Assembly (NCBI RefSeq): GCF_019351405.1
Contig: NZ_JAHWZX010000001.1
Location: forward strand, 186,001 to 250,000
Direction: 5' to 3'
Length of the DNA: 64,000 nt
From: Stakelama flava
GTDB lineage: Bacteria > Pseudomonadota > Alphaproteobacteria > Sphingomonadales > Sphingomonadaceae
Part shown: one piece after another, positions 26,697 to 35,126 of the stretch
Numbering within the stretch: the stretch's first letter is position 1
How the letters are laid out: the number at the start of each line of letters is the position of its first letter
Translations under genes and position numbers: made by a program
The notes under the pieces: model-generated
Told to the model about the DNA's origin: nothing
The model's database searches: none
Seen by the model: only the letters and a program-made list of their open reading frames with translations

Positions 26697-29044
26697 TGGC
26701 GCGGCAATTCGATGGTCATCAGCGTGCCTTCGCCCGGTTCGGACAGCATCGCGATGGTTCCGCCATGCGCTTCGACAAAGCGCTTGGCGAGCGGCAGGCC
26801 AAGACCGAGCGCGCGATCGGTATCGCGTCCCGTTGCGGCCGAATGGGCGAAACGGTCGAACGCATGTTTCGCTGCCTCGCTGCTCATTCCCGGCCCGTCG
26901 TCGGAAACCACGATGCGCGCGCGATCGGCATCGCCGTCGACATGCAGAAGGACGCGCCCGCCCTTTTTCAGCCCGCCGATCGAAAAGCGCAGCATATGCT
27001 CGATCGCCTGGCGAACCCGACGCTGATCGCCCTGCACCGCGCCCGCCGATCCGCGCACCTCGACGACCAGATCGATGCCGCGTTCCTTTGCCAGCGGCGA
27101 AAGCGATTCGGCGGCGGCCTGCGCCACATGCTCCATATCGACCGCCGTCTTGCGCAGCGGTCCGCTATCGCCTTCGGTCAGGTCAAGCACATCGTCCACC
27201 AGCCCCGACAGCCGCGCAACCGATTCAAGGATCGCCTCGGCATAGCTGGTGCCGCTTTCGCTGAGATCGCCCGCATAGCCGCCATGCAGCAGCTCGGCGA
27301 ACCCTTTGATCGAGGTGAGCGGCGTGCGAAGCTCGTAACTCATATTCTCAACAAACGCGGTCTTCACCCGGTCGGCCGCCTCCAACGCCTCGTTGCGGTC
27401 ACGCAGCGCCTGCTCGATCCGCTTGCTGTCCGAAATGTCGAGCATGGTGAAGAGCGCATTGCCGTCTGGAAGCGGCACCGCGGTGAATTCGAAATGACGT
27501 CCGTCGGCAAAGGCCGCTCGCCCACCGCGCTGCTGCCGCTCGACCGTCGCGGCGCGGACCAGCGCGCTCATCAACGAGGCGCGATCGGGTTTGGCAAGCT
27601 TGCGTGCACCCGCCTCGGCAAGCGCATCGACGCGCGGATGGCCGGCAAGCAGTTGTTCGTCGAACCCCCAGGCGAGGCGAAACTTGTTGTTCCACAATTG
27701 CAGCCGCCCGTCAGAGGCGAATACGCCAAGCGCTTCGAACAGATTGTCGAACATCGCGGTACGCACGCGAAGCAGCGTGTCGCGCGCGCTGGCAAGCTGA
27801 ACCTGTTCGGTGCGGTCTTCGAAAATGATCAGCAGGCCACCCTCAGGCAGCGGCTGGGCCACGACGCGCAAATGGCTGCCGCCGGGAAGGTGCCAGCTTT
27901 CCTCAATCTCCGCCCCTTCGGCGCGAAACCATTCGCGATGCTCCTTTTTCCAACCGGGAAAGTCGCGCACTTCCGGCAGGCGGCCCGCTTCGCGCATCCG
28001 TTCAAGAACGCGATCGAATTCGGGCCGGTCGGCCAGCCATTCAGGGCGCATCGCGAACATGCGGCGAAACGGCTGGTTGCAAAAGATCAGCGCGCGATCG
28101 GCCGAAAACTGGGCTACCCCCGCCGATAACCGGTCGAGCATGGCGCGTTGCGCTTCCGCAAAGCGTTTCAACCCGCCGCGCGCCTGTTCCAGATCCTCGA
28201 TATCGACCGCAAAACCCGCCGCGCCGCCGTCGAACAACGGCAGGTCGTGAATGCGCAGCATCCGCCGCTCGCCCTTGATGATCGCGGGGACCGCCGCCGT
28301 CTGCGGTTCGCCCGTGTCGCGCGCGATCGCGGCATTGGCGAGCGGGCCGCCCATTCCCGATCCTTCGATCAGTTCGATCTGCTGCTCGATCACCTGCGCA
28401 TGGGTCGATGCATCGACAGCATGGACATAGGCGGTGTTGACCATCGCCAGCCGCAATTCGCGGGTGCGATACCACATCGGCATCGGCGCGGCTTCGATCA
28501 GTGCGGTCAGCGATGCGAAGGCGCCACGCAATTCCTCCGCTTCCTCGCCCAGCCTGCTCACCTGTGTCTGAAGCTCGGATGCGTCGAACAGCCACACGAC
28601 CACACCGCCAGGCGCATTCAGCGCATGCGGCGCGCGCTCCCCGACCGCCAGCAGCGAACGCGCGCCATGCTGTACGCGCAGCGACAGGCGGAACGGCCGC
28701 CCCGCCTTCTGCCCGGCGGTGATCGCTTCGGTCAACGCGGCGAAATCGTCAGGGGCCAGCCCGGTCCCGTCGGTGGAAAGGTCGTTCAGCGTATCGGGTT
28801 CGCCTTCAAGCCCAAGCCAGTCGGACAGGGTGCGCGGCGCTTCGATCCGCGCATCGGCACGCACGACCATCGCCAGCGCAGGCGATGAGTCGGCAAAGGC
28901 GCGGTGGCGGGCGTTTTCGGCGACCAGCGCCCCGGCCCGCCGCGCACGACGCAGGCCGACGAACAACGCGACCAGTCCAGCGATCAGGAGGATCGCCAGC
29001 CCCGCGCCCGCCAACACCGCGTTCGTCGTCGCTATGCCTGTCAT
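26693..29044 (-). CDS. divL: DivL-like atypical histidine-kinase-family cell-cycle protein
   Basis: A 783-residue membrane-anchored PAS/kinase-family protein. One N-terminal transmembrane helix (~10-31) is followed by about three PAS-like segments (~185-290, 305-410, 425-540), a dimerisation domain (~555-625) and an ATPase-like domain (~650-780). The phospho-acceptor position reads NMSYELRTPLT, with Tyr570 (codon TAC at 27335-27337) replacing His, the hallmark of DivL (Tyr550 in Caulobacter crescentus). The N-box (~676-690) lacks its Asn residues, while DDGPGM (715-720) and GLGL (747-750) remain. In Caulobacter, DivL binds CckA and DivK to steer the CckA-CtrA cell-cycle relay. The stop overlaps tsaE, so it heads an operon. 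Confidence 0.88.
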   Translation of the reverse strand: MTGIATTNAVLAGAGLAILLIAGLVALFVGLRRARRAGALVAENARHRAFADSSPALAMVVRADARIEAPRTLSDWLGLEGEPDTLNDLSTDGTGLAPDDFAALTEAITAGQKAGRPFRLSLRVQHGARSLLAVGERAPHALNAPGGVVVWLFDASELQTQVSRLGEEAEELRGAFASLTALIEAAPMPMWYRTRELRLAMVNTAYVHAVDASTHAQVIEQQIELIEGSGMGGPLANAAIARDTGEPQTAAVPAIIKGERRMLRIHDLPLFDGGAAGFAVDIEDLEQARGGLKRFAEAQRAMLDRLSAGVAQFSADRALIFCNQPFRRMFAMRPEWLADRPEFDRVLERMREAGRLPEVRDFPGWKKEHREWFRAEGAEIEESWHLPGGSHLRVVAQPLPEGGLLIIFEDRTEQVQLASARDTLLRVRTAMFDNLFEALGVFASDGRLQLWNNKFRLAWGFDEQLLAGHPRVDALAEAGARKLAKPDRASLMSALVRAATVERQQRGGRAAFADGRHFEFTAVPLPDGNALFTMLDISDSKRIEQALRDRNEALEAADRVKTAFVENMSYELRTPLTSIKGFAELLHGGYAGDLSESGTSYAEAILESVARLSGLVDDVLDLTEGDSGPLRKTAVDMEHVAQAAAESLSPLAKERGIDLVVEVRGSAGAVQGDQRRVRQAIEHMLRFSIGGLKKGGRVLLHVDGDADRARIVVSDDGPGMSSEAAKHAFDRFAHSAATGRDTDRALGLGLPLAKRFVEAHGGTIAMLSEPGEGTLMTIELPRQ

Positions 29045-29184
29045 GGCGCCACCGCCTTTGTCCGACGCCCCTTAACCATCATCCGCGTTCCTTAGGCGAT
29101 GATCGGGGCAAACGAAAAGCACCTGCATTCCCATCCGCGCAAAAATGCATCAGTTTAGGTCATAAATGGCCATAAATAAGGAAA

Positions 29185-29214
29185 CGGGCCGCGACCCCAA
29201 TCGGTCGCGACCCG
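29185..29214 (-). terminator. probable terminator of ahcY
   Basis: CGGGCCGCGACC and GGTCGCGACCCG form a 12-bp stem with one mismatch and a 6-base loop, 33 bases beyond the ahcY stop. On the minus strand it is followed by GTTTCCTTATTT, a moderate U-tract. Confidence 0.7.
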
Positions 29215-29246
29215 CATTCGTCGCCATCGTATCGCGAAAGCCGCGA

Positions 29247-30650
29247 TCAGTAGCGATAATGATCCGGCTTGAACGGCCCTTCGACCGGAACGCCGATATA
29301 ATCGGCCTGCTTCTGGCTGAGCTTCGTCAGCTTCACGCCCAGCTTGTCGAGGTGCAGCGCCGCGACCTTTTCGTCGAGATGCTTGGGCAGGACATAGACG
29401 TCGTTCTTATACTCGTCATGCTTTTCCCAAAGTTCGATCTGCGCCAGCACCTGGTTGGTGAAGCTGGAACTCATCACGAAGCTGGGATGACCGGTGGCGC
29501 AGCCCAGATTGACCAGACGGCCGCGCGCCAGAACGATAATCTGCTTGCCGTCGGGGAATTCGACCAGGTCGACCTGCGGCTTGATCTCGGTCCATTTATA
29601 ATTGGACAGCGCCGAAATCTGGATCTCGCTGTCGAAATGGCCGATGTTGCACACGATCGCCATGTTCTTCATCGCCTTCATATGTTCGGCGGTGATGACA
29701 TCGGCGTTGCCGGTGGCGGTGACGAAGATGTCGGCGCGCTTCACCGCTTCCTCCATCGTCACGACTTCATAACCTTCCATCGCGGCCTGCAAGGCGCAGA
29801 TCGGATCGACTTCGGTGACGAGCACCCGCGCGCCACCGTTGCGCAGGCTGTCCGCCGACCCCTTGCCGACATCGCCGAAGCCGCACACGCACGCGACCTT
29901 GCCCGCCAGCATTACATCGGTAGCGCGACGGATCGCGTCGACCAGCGATTCCTTGCAGCCATACAGATTGTCGAATTTCGACTTGGTGACGCTGTCATTG
30001 ACGTTGATCGCCGGGAAAGGAAGCGCGCCCTTCTTCGACAGGTGATACAGGCGATGCACGCCGGTCGTCGTCTCTTCCGAAACGCCGCGGATATTCTCGA
30101 CCGTTTTGGTGAGGTAGCCCGGACGCGCCTTAACGAACGCCTTCAGCGCGCGCTGCATCTCGACCTCTTCCTCATTTTCCGGTTCGGGCATGGTGTCGCC
30201 CGCTTCCAGACGCGCGCCCCACAGCGCGAACATGGTGGCATCGCCGCCATCGTCGAGAATCAGGTTGCAGGTTTCATCGCCCCAGTCGAAGATTTTGCCG
30301 ACATAATCCCAGTAATCGGCGATCGATTCGCCCTTGATCGCAAAGACGGGGACACCGGTTTCGGCGATCGCGGCGGCGGCATGGTCCTGCGTCGAATAGA
30401 TGTTGCAGGTCGCCCAGCGCACATCGGCGCCCAGCGCGGTCAGCGTTTCGATCAACACGGCGGTCTGGATCGTCATGTGCAGCGACCCGGTGATACGTGC
30501 ACCTTTGAGCGGCTTGTCCTTGCCATACTCTTCGCGCAGCGCCATCAGGCCGGGCATTTCGGTTTCGGCGATCTCGATTTCCTTGCGACCATAAGCGGCA
30601 AGCGAAATGTCCTTGATCACATAGTCCTGGGCTTCGGCGACAGTTGCCAC
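29247..30650 (-). CDS. ahcY: adenosylhomocysteinase
   Basis: Hydrolyses S-adenosylhomocysteine to adenosine and homocysteine, removing the product inhibitor of methyltransferases. The 467 residues match the long bacterial form. Motifs include [32 protein letters not shown], the NAD Rossmann segment [23 protein letters not shown] and the C-terminal PDHYRY. The start is GTG at 30650 after an AGGAG ribosome binding site. A 20-bp perfect palindrome lies 106 bases upstream and is the likely operator. It is apparently monocistronic. Confidence 0.97.
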   Translation of the reverse strand: MATVAEAQDYVIKDISLAAYGRKEIEIAETEMPGLMALREEYGKDKPLKGARITGSLHMTIQTAVLIETLTALGADVRWATCNIYSTQDHAAAAIAETGVPVFAIKGESIADYWDYVGKIFDWGDETCNLILDDGGDATMFALWGARLEAGDTMPEPENEEEVEMQRALKAFVKARPGYLTKTVENIRGVSEETTTGVHRLYHLSKKGALPFPAINVNDSVTKSKFDNLYGCKESLVDAIRRATDVMLAGKVACVCGFGDVGKGSADSLRNGGARVLVTEVDPICALQAAMEGYEVVTMEEAVKRADIFVTATGNADVITAEHMKAMKNMAIVCNIGHFDSEIQISALSNYKWTEIKPQVDLVEFPDGKQIIVLARGRLVNLGCATGHPSFVMSSSFTNQVLAQIELWEKHDEYKNDVYVLPKHLDEKVAALHLDKLGVKLTKLSQKQADYIGVPVEGPFKPDHYRY

Positions 30651-30756
30651 TGGTCAAATCTCCTGGATCGTGAATGTCGTTCGGCGGCGGTCGGGCAAAA
30701 TACCCGGCGCCATGTGCCCCCTCACCTAATGATTGGCGCATTCGAAAGCAAATCGA

Positions 30757-30776
30757 ATATAAAGAATTCTTTATAT
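30757..30776. promoter_or_regulatory. 20-bp perfect palindrome, candidate operator of ahcY
   Basis: ATATAAAGAA followed by TTCTTTATAT is a perfect, uninterrupted palindrome in otherwise GC-rich DNA, in the only upstream region of ahcY (after the yqgE stop at 30814). Its AT-rich form resembles sites proposed for ArsR-family SAH-responsive (SahR-type) regulators of ahcY in Proteobacteria. The regulator gene is not in the window. Confidence 0.65.
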
Positions 30777-30813
30777 CGCCCGATAAGACCACCCGGTCGC
30801 AACCGGCAAGCGA

Positions 30814-31374
30814 TCAGGCGGTCCCGCCTTGCGCGGCAAGCAGGCGCGGATCGATCCCCGCCTGGGAAAAGGCATGTTCCCACCGGTCCGCAACGCTGGT
30901 GTCGAAAATCAACTCCGGCTTGGAATCGGTGTTGAACCAGCCATGCCGGGTCATCTCTTCATCAAGCTGCCCCTCGCCCCAACCGGCATAGCCAAGCGCG
31001 ACCAGCCATTCGTCAGGACCGTTGCCCGCAGCAATCGCCTTCAGCACATCGAGCGTTCCGGACAGCGCCCAGCGGCCTGCGACTTCCACCGTGTCCTGCC
31101 CGCTCCAGTCGAGCGAGTGAAGGATGAAACCACGGCGCGGCTCGACCGGCCCGCCGAAATGGATCGGCGCGTCGGGCGCTTCCCCCGGATCGATGTCAAA
31201 CTGGCCGAGCAAGTCGTGCAGGCTCAGTCCATCGATCACCGCGCCGATGCCTATTCCAAGCGCGCCTTCGCTGTCATGCGCGCAAACGGCGATCACCGCA
31301 CGTTCGAAACGCGGATCGCCGATGCCAGGCAGCGCCAGCAGGAATTGACCGGTAAGAAAGGGTTCTGGCTTCAT
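30814..31374 (-). CDS. YqgE/AlgH family protein (UPF0301)
   Basis: A 186-residue cytoplasmic protein. The ATG at 31374 gives MKPEPFLTGQFLLALPGIGD, the normal family start. Conserved segments are RAVIAVCAHDSEGALGI, IHFGGPVEPRRGFILHS and the LGYAGWGEGQLDEEM region. The fold is known but no biochemical activity is established. It is divergent from a peroxiredoxin gene (112 bases between starts) and upstream of ahcY on the same strand. Confidence 0.92.
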   Translation of the reverse strand: MKPEPFLTGQFLLALPGIGDPRFERAVIAVCAHDSEGALGIGIGAVIDGLSLHDLLGQFDIDPGEAPDAPIHFGGPVEPRRGFILHSLDWSGQDTVEVAGRWALSGTLDVLKAIAAGNGPDEWLVALGYAGWGEGQLDEEMTRHGWFNTDSKPELIFDTSVADRWEHAFSQAGIDPRLLAAQGGTA

Positions 31375-31486
31375 GCAATCATGAATAGGGGACGGACGGG
31401 CTTGGTTCCAAGGTTGAAAATGCGGCTGACCTCGCCAAGCTATCATGCGCACATACAGGTTTCAGCATCGAAAGAAGGATCAGGAT

Positions 31487-31966
31487 ATGACGATCAAGGC
31501 CGGCGACACGGTTCCCAACGCAACGCTTGTCCGCATGACGGAAAACGGACCCGACAAGGTTCAGGCGCAGGAATTTTTCAAAGGGAAGAAAGTTGCCCTG
31601 TTTTCGGTGCCGGGCGCGTTCACGCCGACCTGTTCGGCGAAACACCTGCCCGGTTTCGTGGCGAAGGCCGATGACCTTAAATCCGCCGGAATCGACGAAA
31701 TCGCGTGCACTGCGGTCAACGACGCGTTTGTGATGGATGCGTGGCAAAAGCAGAACGAGGCAGGCGATGTGACGATGCTGGCCGATGGCAACGGTGAATT
31801 CGCCAAGGCGCTGGGACTGGAAATGGACGGTTCCGGTTTTGGCATGGGCACGCGCGGGCAACGCTTTTCGATGATCGTCAATGACGGCACGGTGGAGCAG
31901 ATCAATGTGGAAGCACCCGGCGAGTTTCGCGTGAGTTCCGCCGAGCATATGCTTGAAACCATGTAA
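31487..31966 (+). CDS. peroxiredoxin, Prx5 / atypical 2-Cys type
   Basis: A thiol peroxidase of 159 residues that reduces hydrogen peroxide and organic peroxides. The peroxidatic cysteine lies in VPGAFTPTCSAKHLPGF (Cys ~48 in PTCS), with the preceding Pro/Thr that define the active site, and MLADGNGEFAKALGLEM is the Prx5 segment. The ATG at 31487 follows AAGGATCAGG. No second conserved cysteine of the human Prx5 kind stands out, so it may use glutathione or thioredoxin directly. Confidence 0.93.
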   Translation: MTIKAGDTVPNATLVRMTENGPDKVQAQEFFKGKKVALFSVPGAFTPTCSAKHLPGFVAKADDLKSAGIDEIACTAVNDAFVMDAWQKQNEAGDVTMLADGNGEFAKALGLEMDGSGFGMGTRGQRFSMIVNDGTVEQINVEAPGEFRVSSAEHMLETM

Positions 31967-31982
31967 TCCTTCGCATCTCGTT

Positions 31983-32009
31983 CGGCGCCCGGAACGGAAC
32001 CGGGCGCCG
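31983..32009 (+). terminator. GC-rich hairpin after the peroxiredoxin gene
   Basis: CGGCGCCCGG and CCGGGCGCCG form a perfect 10-bp stem with a 7-base loop, 16 bases after the stop. There is no U-tract, so it may be a weak terminator or an mRNA-stabilising 3' end. Confidence 0.5.
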
Positions 32010-32049
32010 CAGCACGGAGTTGTTGGCGGTGGAACAAGGAGGACGATTT

Positions 32050-32343
32050 ATGGCGAGCACCCCGACCAGCCCCGACACCCCGACCAACGCTTCGGCCGAT
32101 AAGGCCGATGATTCGGAAACGCTTTCGGACAAGGCGCGCGAAAAGGCCGCGAGCGCGAAGAAAAAGGCAAGCAAGGCGGCGAAGGACACCTCAGCCGCGG
32201 CGAAGAAACGTCCCTATGCTGCAGTAGCGCTCGCCACCGGCACGCTCGCCGCGATCGGCGGCGCGGCTTTCGGTATCTTCAAGGTTACCGGCAAAAAGGA
32301 CGGTAAGAATTCGAAGCCGAAGGTGAAGCCCAGCGCCGACTGA
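32050..32343 (+). CDS. small Lys/Ala-rich membrane-anchored protein
   Basis: A 97-residue protein. The first ~45 residues are polar, then comes a Lys/Ala-rich amphipathic stretch (KKKASKAAKDTSAAAKK), a single hydrophobic helix (~65-86, with GTLAAIGGAAFGIF) and a basic tail. The layout recalls small ElaB/YqjD (DUF883)-type ribosome-associated inner-membrane proteins, but the match is architectural only. The ATG at 32050 has an AAGGAGGA ribosome binding site just upstream, one of the strongest in the window. Confidence 0.7.
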   Translation: MASTPTSPDTPTNASADKADDSETLSDKAREKAASAKKKASKAAKDTSAAAKKRPYAAVALATGTLAAIGGAAFGIFKVTGKKDGKNSKPKVKPSAD

Positions 32344-32425
32344 CCAACCGTCAGCGAACCGACCGACATAGATGCGAGGCGTCGAGAGTCTTGCGCTCGT
32401 AATCTTGACGCATTAGCCGCGAGAG

Positions 32426-33865
32426 ATGACGCAAGCCTCTGACATCGTCGCCGAGCTTGATCGGCTTTACACCGCATCCGTCAGCCGTCTTCGCTCGGCG
32501 CTCGATCAATATCTTTCGACCGGCAAGCCGCCTGCGCCCGAATCGCGTTCGGACGGGTCGTTCGCCTACCCCGAAATCCGGCTTCGCTATCGCGGCGGCG
32601 CGGATCGCCCTACGCCTGCGCGATCGTTTGGGCGGCTGGTCGAACCGGGCTCCTATCTGATCAGCGTTACCAAGCCGGGAATGTTCGCCGACTATCTGAC
32701 CGAACAGCTCACCTTGCTGCTCGAAGACTATGACGTTGAAGTCGACGCGGTCCCCGGCACGCAGGAAATTCCCTTTCCCTATGTGCTTGACCCCGGCCAT
32801 GCGCTGAGCCTCGACGAAGTTTCGGCGACCGAACTGGCGCGCTATTTCCCGTCCACCGACCTTGCCCATATCGGCGACGAGATTGCCGACGGCACCTGGG
32901 TGCAGGGACAGCAGGAGGAACGCCCCCTTGCGCTGTTCGACGCGCTGCGCACCGATTTTTCGCTCGCCCGGCTGCGCCATTATACCGGGACGCCGTCCGA
33001 ACATACGCAGCGCTTCATCCTGTTCACCAACTATCACCGCTATGTCGATGAATTCGTTCGCTGGGCCTGTTCGCAGCTTGGCGAGGGCAGCCGCTTTACC
33101 GCCGTGTCTGGTGCAGGCGGGGTGTTGGTCGAACGTGGCGAGGATGTCGACAAGCTGGTCACCGACAGCGCGTGGCGGCGGCATCAAATGCCCGCCTATC
33201 ACCTGATCGCGCCCGACCGGGCGGGGATCACGCTGGTCAATATCGGCGTGGGACCGTCGAACGCGAAGACGATCTGCGACCATCTCGCCGTGCTGCGGCC
33301 CGAAGCATGGCTGATGATCGGCCATTGCGGCGGGCTTCGCCCCAGCCAGCGGATCGGCGACTATGTTCTCGCCCATGCGTATCTGCGCGACGACCATGTC
33401 CTTGACGACGTATTGCCGCCCGAAATTCCGGTGCCTGCAATCGCCGAGGTGCAACAGGCGCTGGCGCGCGCGGCCGAAAGCGTTTCGGGCCAGTCGGGCG
33501 ACAAGCTGAAACGGCGGCTGCGCACCGGCACCATCGTCACCACCGACGATCGCAACTGGGAATTGAGCTATTCCAAATCGGCGCTGCGCTTCTCGCTGAG
33601 CCGCGCGGTAGGGATCGACATGGAATCGGCGACGATCGCCGCGCAGGGCTATCGCTTCCGCGTCCCCTACGGCACGCTGCTATGCGTATCGGACAAGCCG
33701 CTGCACGGCGAATTGAAGCTGCCGGGACAGGCCAACCGCTTTTACGAACGCGCGATCAATGAACATATGCGCATCGGCATCGAAACCTGCGAACAACTGC
33801 GCCGCGAAGGCCCCGGCCTGCACAGCCGCAAGCTGCGCGCATTCAATGAACCGCCGTTCCGGTGA
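32426..33865 (+). CDS. amn: AMP nucleosidase
   Basis: Cleaves AMP to adenine and ribose 5-phosphate, helping to set the adenylate pool. The 479-residue length and two-part layout (N-terminal regulatory domain, C-terminal nucleoside-phosphorylase fold) match Amn. Recognisable stretches are YLISVTKPGMFADYL, FTNYHRYVDEFVRWAC, the GVGPSNAKTICDHLAVLRPE core and GIDMESATIAAQGYRFRVPY, with the catalytic-domain Met-Glu pair. A hairpin with a T-rich tail follows at 33933. Confidence 0.95.
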   Translation: MTQASDIVAELDRLYTASVSRLRSALDQYLSTGKPPAPESRSDGSFAYPEIRLRYRGGADRPTPARSFGRLVEPGSYLISVTKPGMFADYLTEQLTLLLEDYDVEVDAVPGTQEIPFPYVLDPGHALSLDEVSATELARYFPSTDLAHIGDEIADGTWVQGQQEERPLALFDALRTDFSLARLRHYTGTPSEHTQRFILFTNYHRYVDEFVRWACSQLGEGSRFTAVSGAGGVLVERGEDVDKLVTDSAWRRHQMPAYHLIAPDRAGITLVNIGVGPSNAKTICDHLAVLRPEAWLMIGHCGGLRPSQRIGDYVLAHAYLRDDHVLDDVLPPEIPVPAIAEVQQALARAAESVSGQSGDKLKRRLRTGTIVTTDDRNWELSYSKSALRFSLSRAVGIDMESATIAAQGYRFRVPYGTLLCVSDKPLHGELKLPGQANRFYERAINEHMRIGIETCEQLRREGPGLHSRKLRAFNEPPFR

Positions 33866-33932
33866 GGGGGAGCGCAGAGATAGGCTGACCGGCAAGATTC
33901 GCTCCAATGTTAGCCGTTCGAGGGTGGTCGGG

Positions 33933-33962
33933 CGTCTGCCATTTGCAGACGTTCGTTTATTT
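33933..33962 (+). terminator. probable terminator of amn
   Basis: CGTCTGC and GCAGACG form a 7-bp stem with a 5-base loop, followed by TTCGTTTATTT. It is short but has a good T-rich tail, 67 bases past the amn stop. Confidence 0.6.
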
Positions 33963-33977
33963 GAGTAATTTTGCTGA

Positions 33978-34199
33978 ATGATGTTGAAACAGCTTGGCCT
34001 CGCCATTCTGCTGGGAGCCACCGCGTCCCTCGTTGGCTTCTTTCCGATGAGGGCAGCACTGACAATTTGGTATGTGCATAACGCCCCTCACGACGGACTG
34101 TCGGGACTAGGGATAATCGCAGGAAGCTTGTATTTCGCTCTGGCTTGCGGAGCGCTGACTTTCGGGATCGTTCTGAGTCGACGCCGTAAGCGGCCTTAG
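33978..34199 (+). CDS. small hypothetical membrane protein
   Basis: A 73-residue frame with two predicted membrane helices (~5-30 and ~45-66) and a basic tail RRRKRP. Its base composition is visibly less GC-rich than the neighbours, and third-position GC bias is weak, so it may be recently acquired or a chance frame. No family recognised. ATGATG at the start allows two start choices; no strong ribosome binding site. Confidence 0.45.
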   Translation: MMLKQLGLAILLGATASLVGFFPMRAALTIWYVHNAPHDGLSGLGIIAGSLYFALACGALTFGIVLSRRRKRP

Positions 34200-34240
34200 C
34201 GGCCTGTCCGTTCCCCGCGGCGTTAAAAGCGTATCCACAG

Positions 34241-34257
34241 CTTTGGTCAAACCAAAG
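34241..34257. terminator. short inverted repeat between converging genes
   Basis: CTTTGGT-CAA-ACCAAAG, a perfect 7-bp dyad, lies between the small membrane ORF and the convergent hydrolase gene. It could be a weak terminator or a protein site; it lacks a clear U-tract. Confidence 0.35.
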
Positions 34258-34300
34258 TTAGAAAGTGCTGCTCCGTCTCAGTGGCTTTCCATAACTACCC

Positions 34301-35062
34301 CTACTCGCTCAAAAACCCCGCGATTTCTTCGCCCAGTTCGCGTTTCGTCACCGCGCTCATGTGATTACCGGGGATGACGGCGAGGCAGCCGTTGGGGAGC
34401 AGGTCGGCAAGGTCGGCCGAAGAGCCATTGTCGTCATCATCCTCGCCGGTCAGCGCCAGTGCCGGCTGCTGGATCGCGGCCAGCGTCTCGCGCGGCGTAT
34501 CGACAAAGGTGTCGAGGATGCGGATCAGCGCCTTGGGATCGCCCTTGGTCGTTTTCAGGAACGCCTCGGTCATGAAACCGGGCGATCCGCGCTCGAAACT
34601 GCCGAGGTTGTTGAGGACATGGCGGAAATGCTCGCCGCGCCCCGCAGTATCGGTCATGCCCGACAGGCCCATTCCAGCGAACACGATGCGGCGCGGATCG
34701 GCCCCGTTCGCCATCATCCGTGCCGCCGTGCGCGCGCCGAGCGAATAGCCGGCAAGGTCGTATCCGCTAAGGCCGAGATGCGCGATCAGCGCGAACTGGT
34801 CGTGCATCAGCACATCGGGCGGATAGCTGGCCGCGTCGTGCGGCTTGTCGCTGTCCCCATGCGCGCGAAGATCGGGCATGATTACACGAAAGCCCTCGCG
34901 CGCGATCCGCTCGGCATGACCGTAGCGAATCCAGTTTACTTCCGCGTTCGAGAAATAGCCGTGGATCAGCAGCAGGTCGCGCCCCTGCCCCATTTCCCGC
35001 CATGCGATGCGAGTCCCATCGAAACTGTCGAAAAACTGCGGTTCGATGCTCGTCTCAGCCAC
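34301..35062 (-). CDS. alpha/beta-fold hydrolase
   Basis: A 253-residue hydrolase. The oxyanion segment LLIHGYFSNAEVNW follows strand 3, the nucleophile elbow is AGYSLGARTA (Ser), the acid lies near ALTGEDDDDNG and the catalytic His is in PGNHMSA close to the C-terminus. This is a complete triad. No signal peptide, so it is cytoplasmic. The substrate is unknown. It lies 64 bases downstream of asd on the same strand, but no functional link is evident. Confidence 0.88.
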   Translation of the reverse strand: MAETSIEPQFFDSFDGTRIAWREMGQGRDLLLIHGYFSNAEVNWIRYGHAERIAREGFRVIMPDLRAHGDSDKPHDAASYPPDVLMHDQFALIAHLGLSGYDLAGYSLGARTAARMMANGADPRRIVFAGMGLSGMTDTAGRGEHFRHVLNNLGSFERGSPGFMTEAFLKTTKGDPKALIRILDTFVDTPRETLAAIQQPALALTGEDDDDNGSSADLADLLPNGCLAVIPGNHMSAVTKRELGEEIAGFLSE

Positions 35063-35126
35063 GTACTATCCTCGATTTCTTTAAAAAGCGGCGGGCACCC
35101 GCAGGTCCGCGCCGCTTACCCTATTT

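Noticed and set aside
29045..29184. CtrA-type TTAA-N7-TTAA site upstream of divL
   Set aside because: Only isolated TTAA-like half-sites occur; spacing does not fit.
30651..30756. SAH or SAM riboswitch in the ahcY leader
   Set aside because: No conserved core of either class was found; the palindrome points to a protein operator instead.
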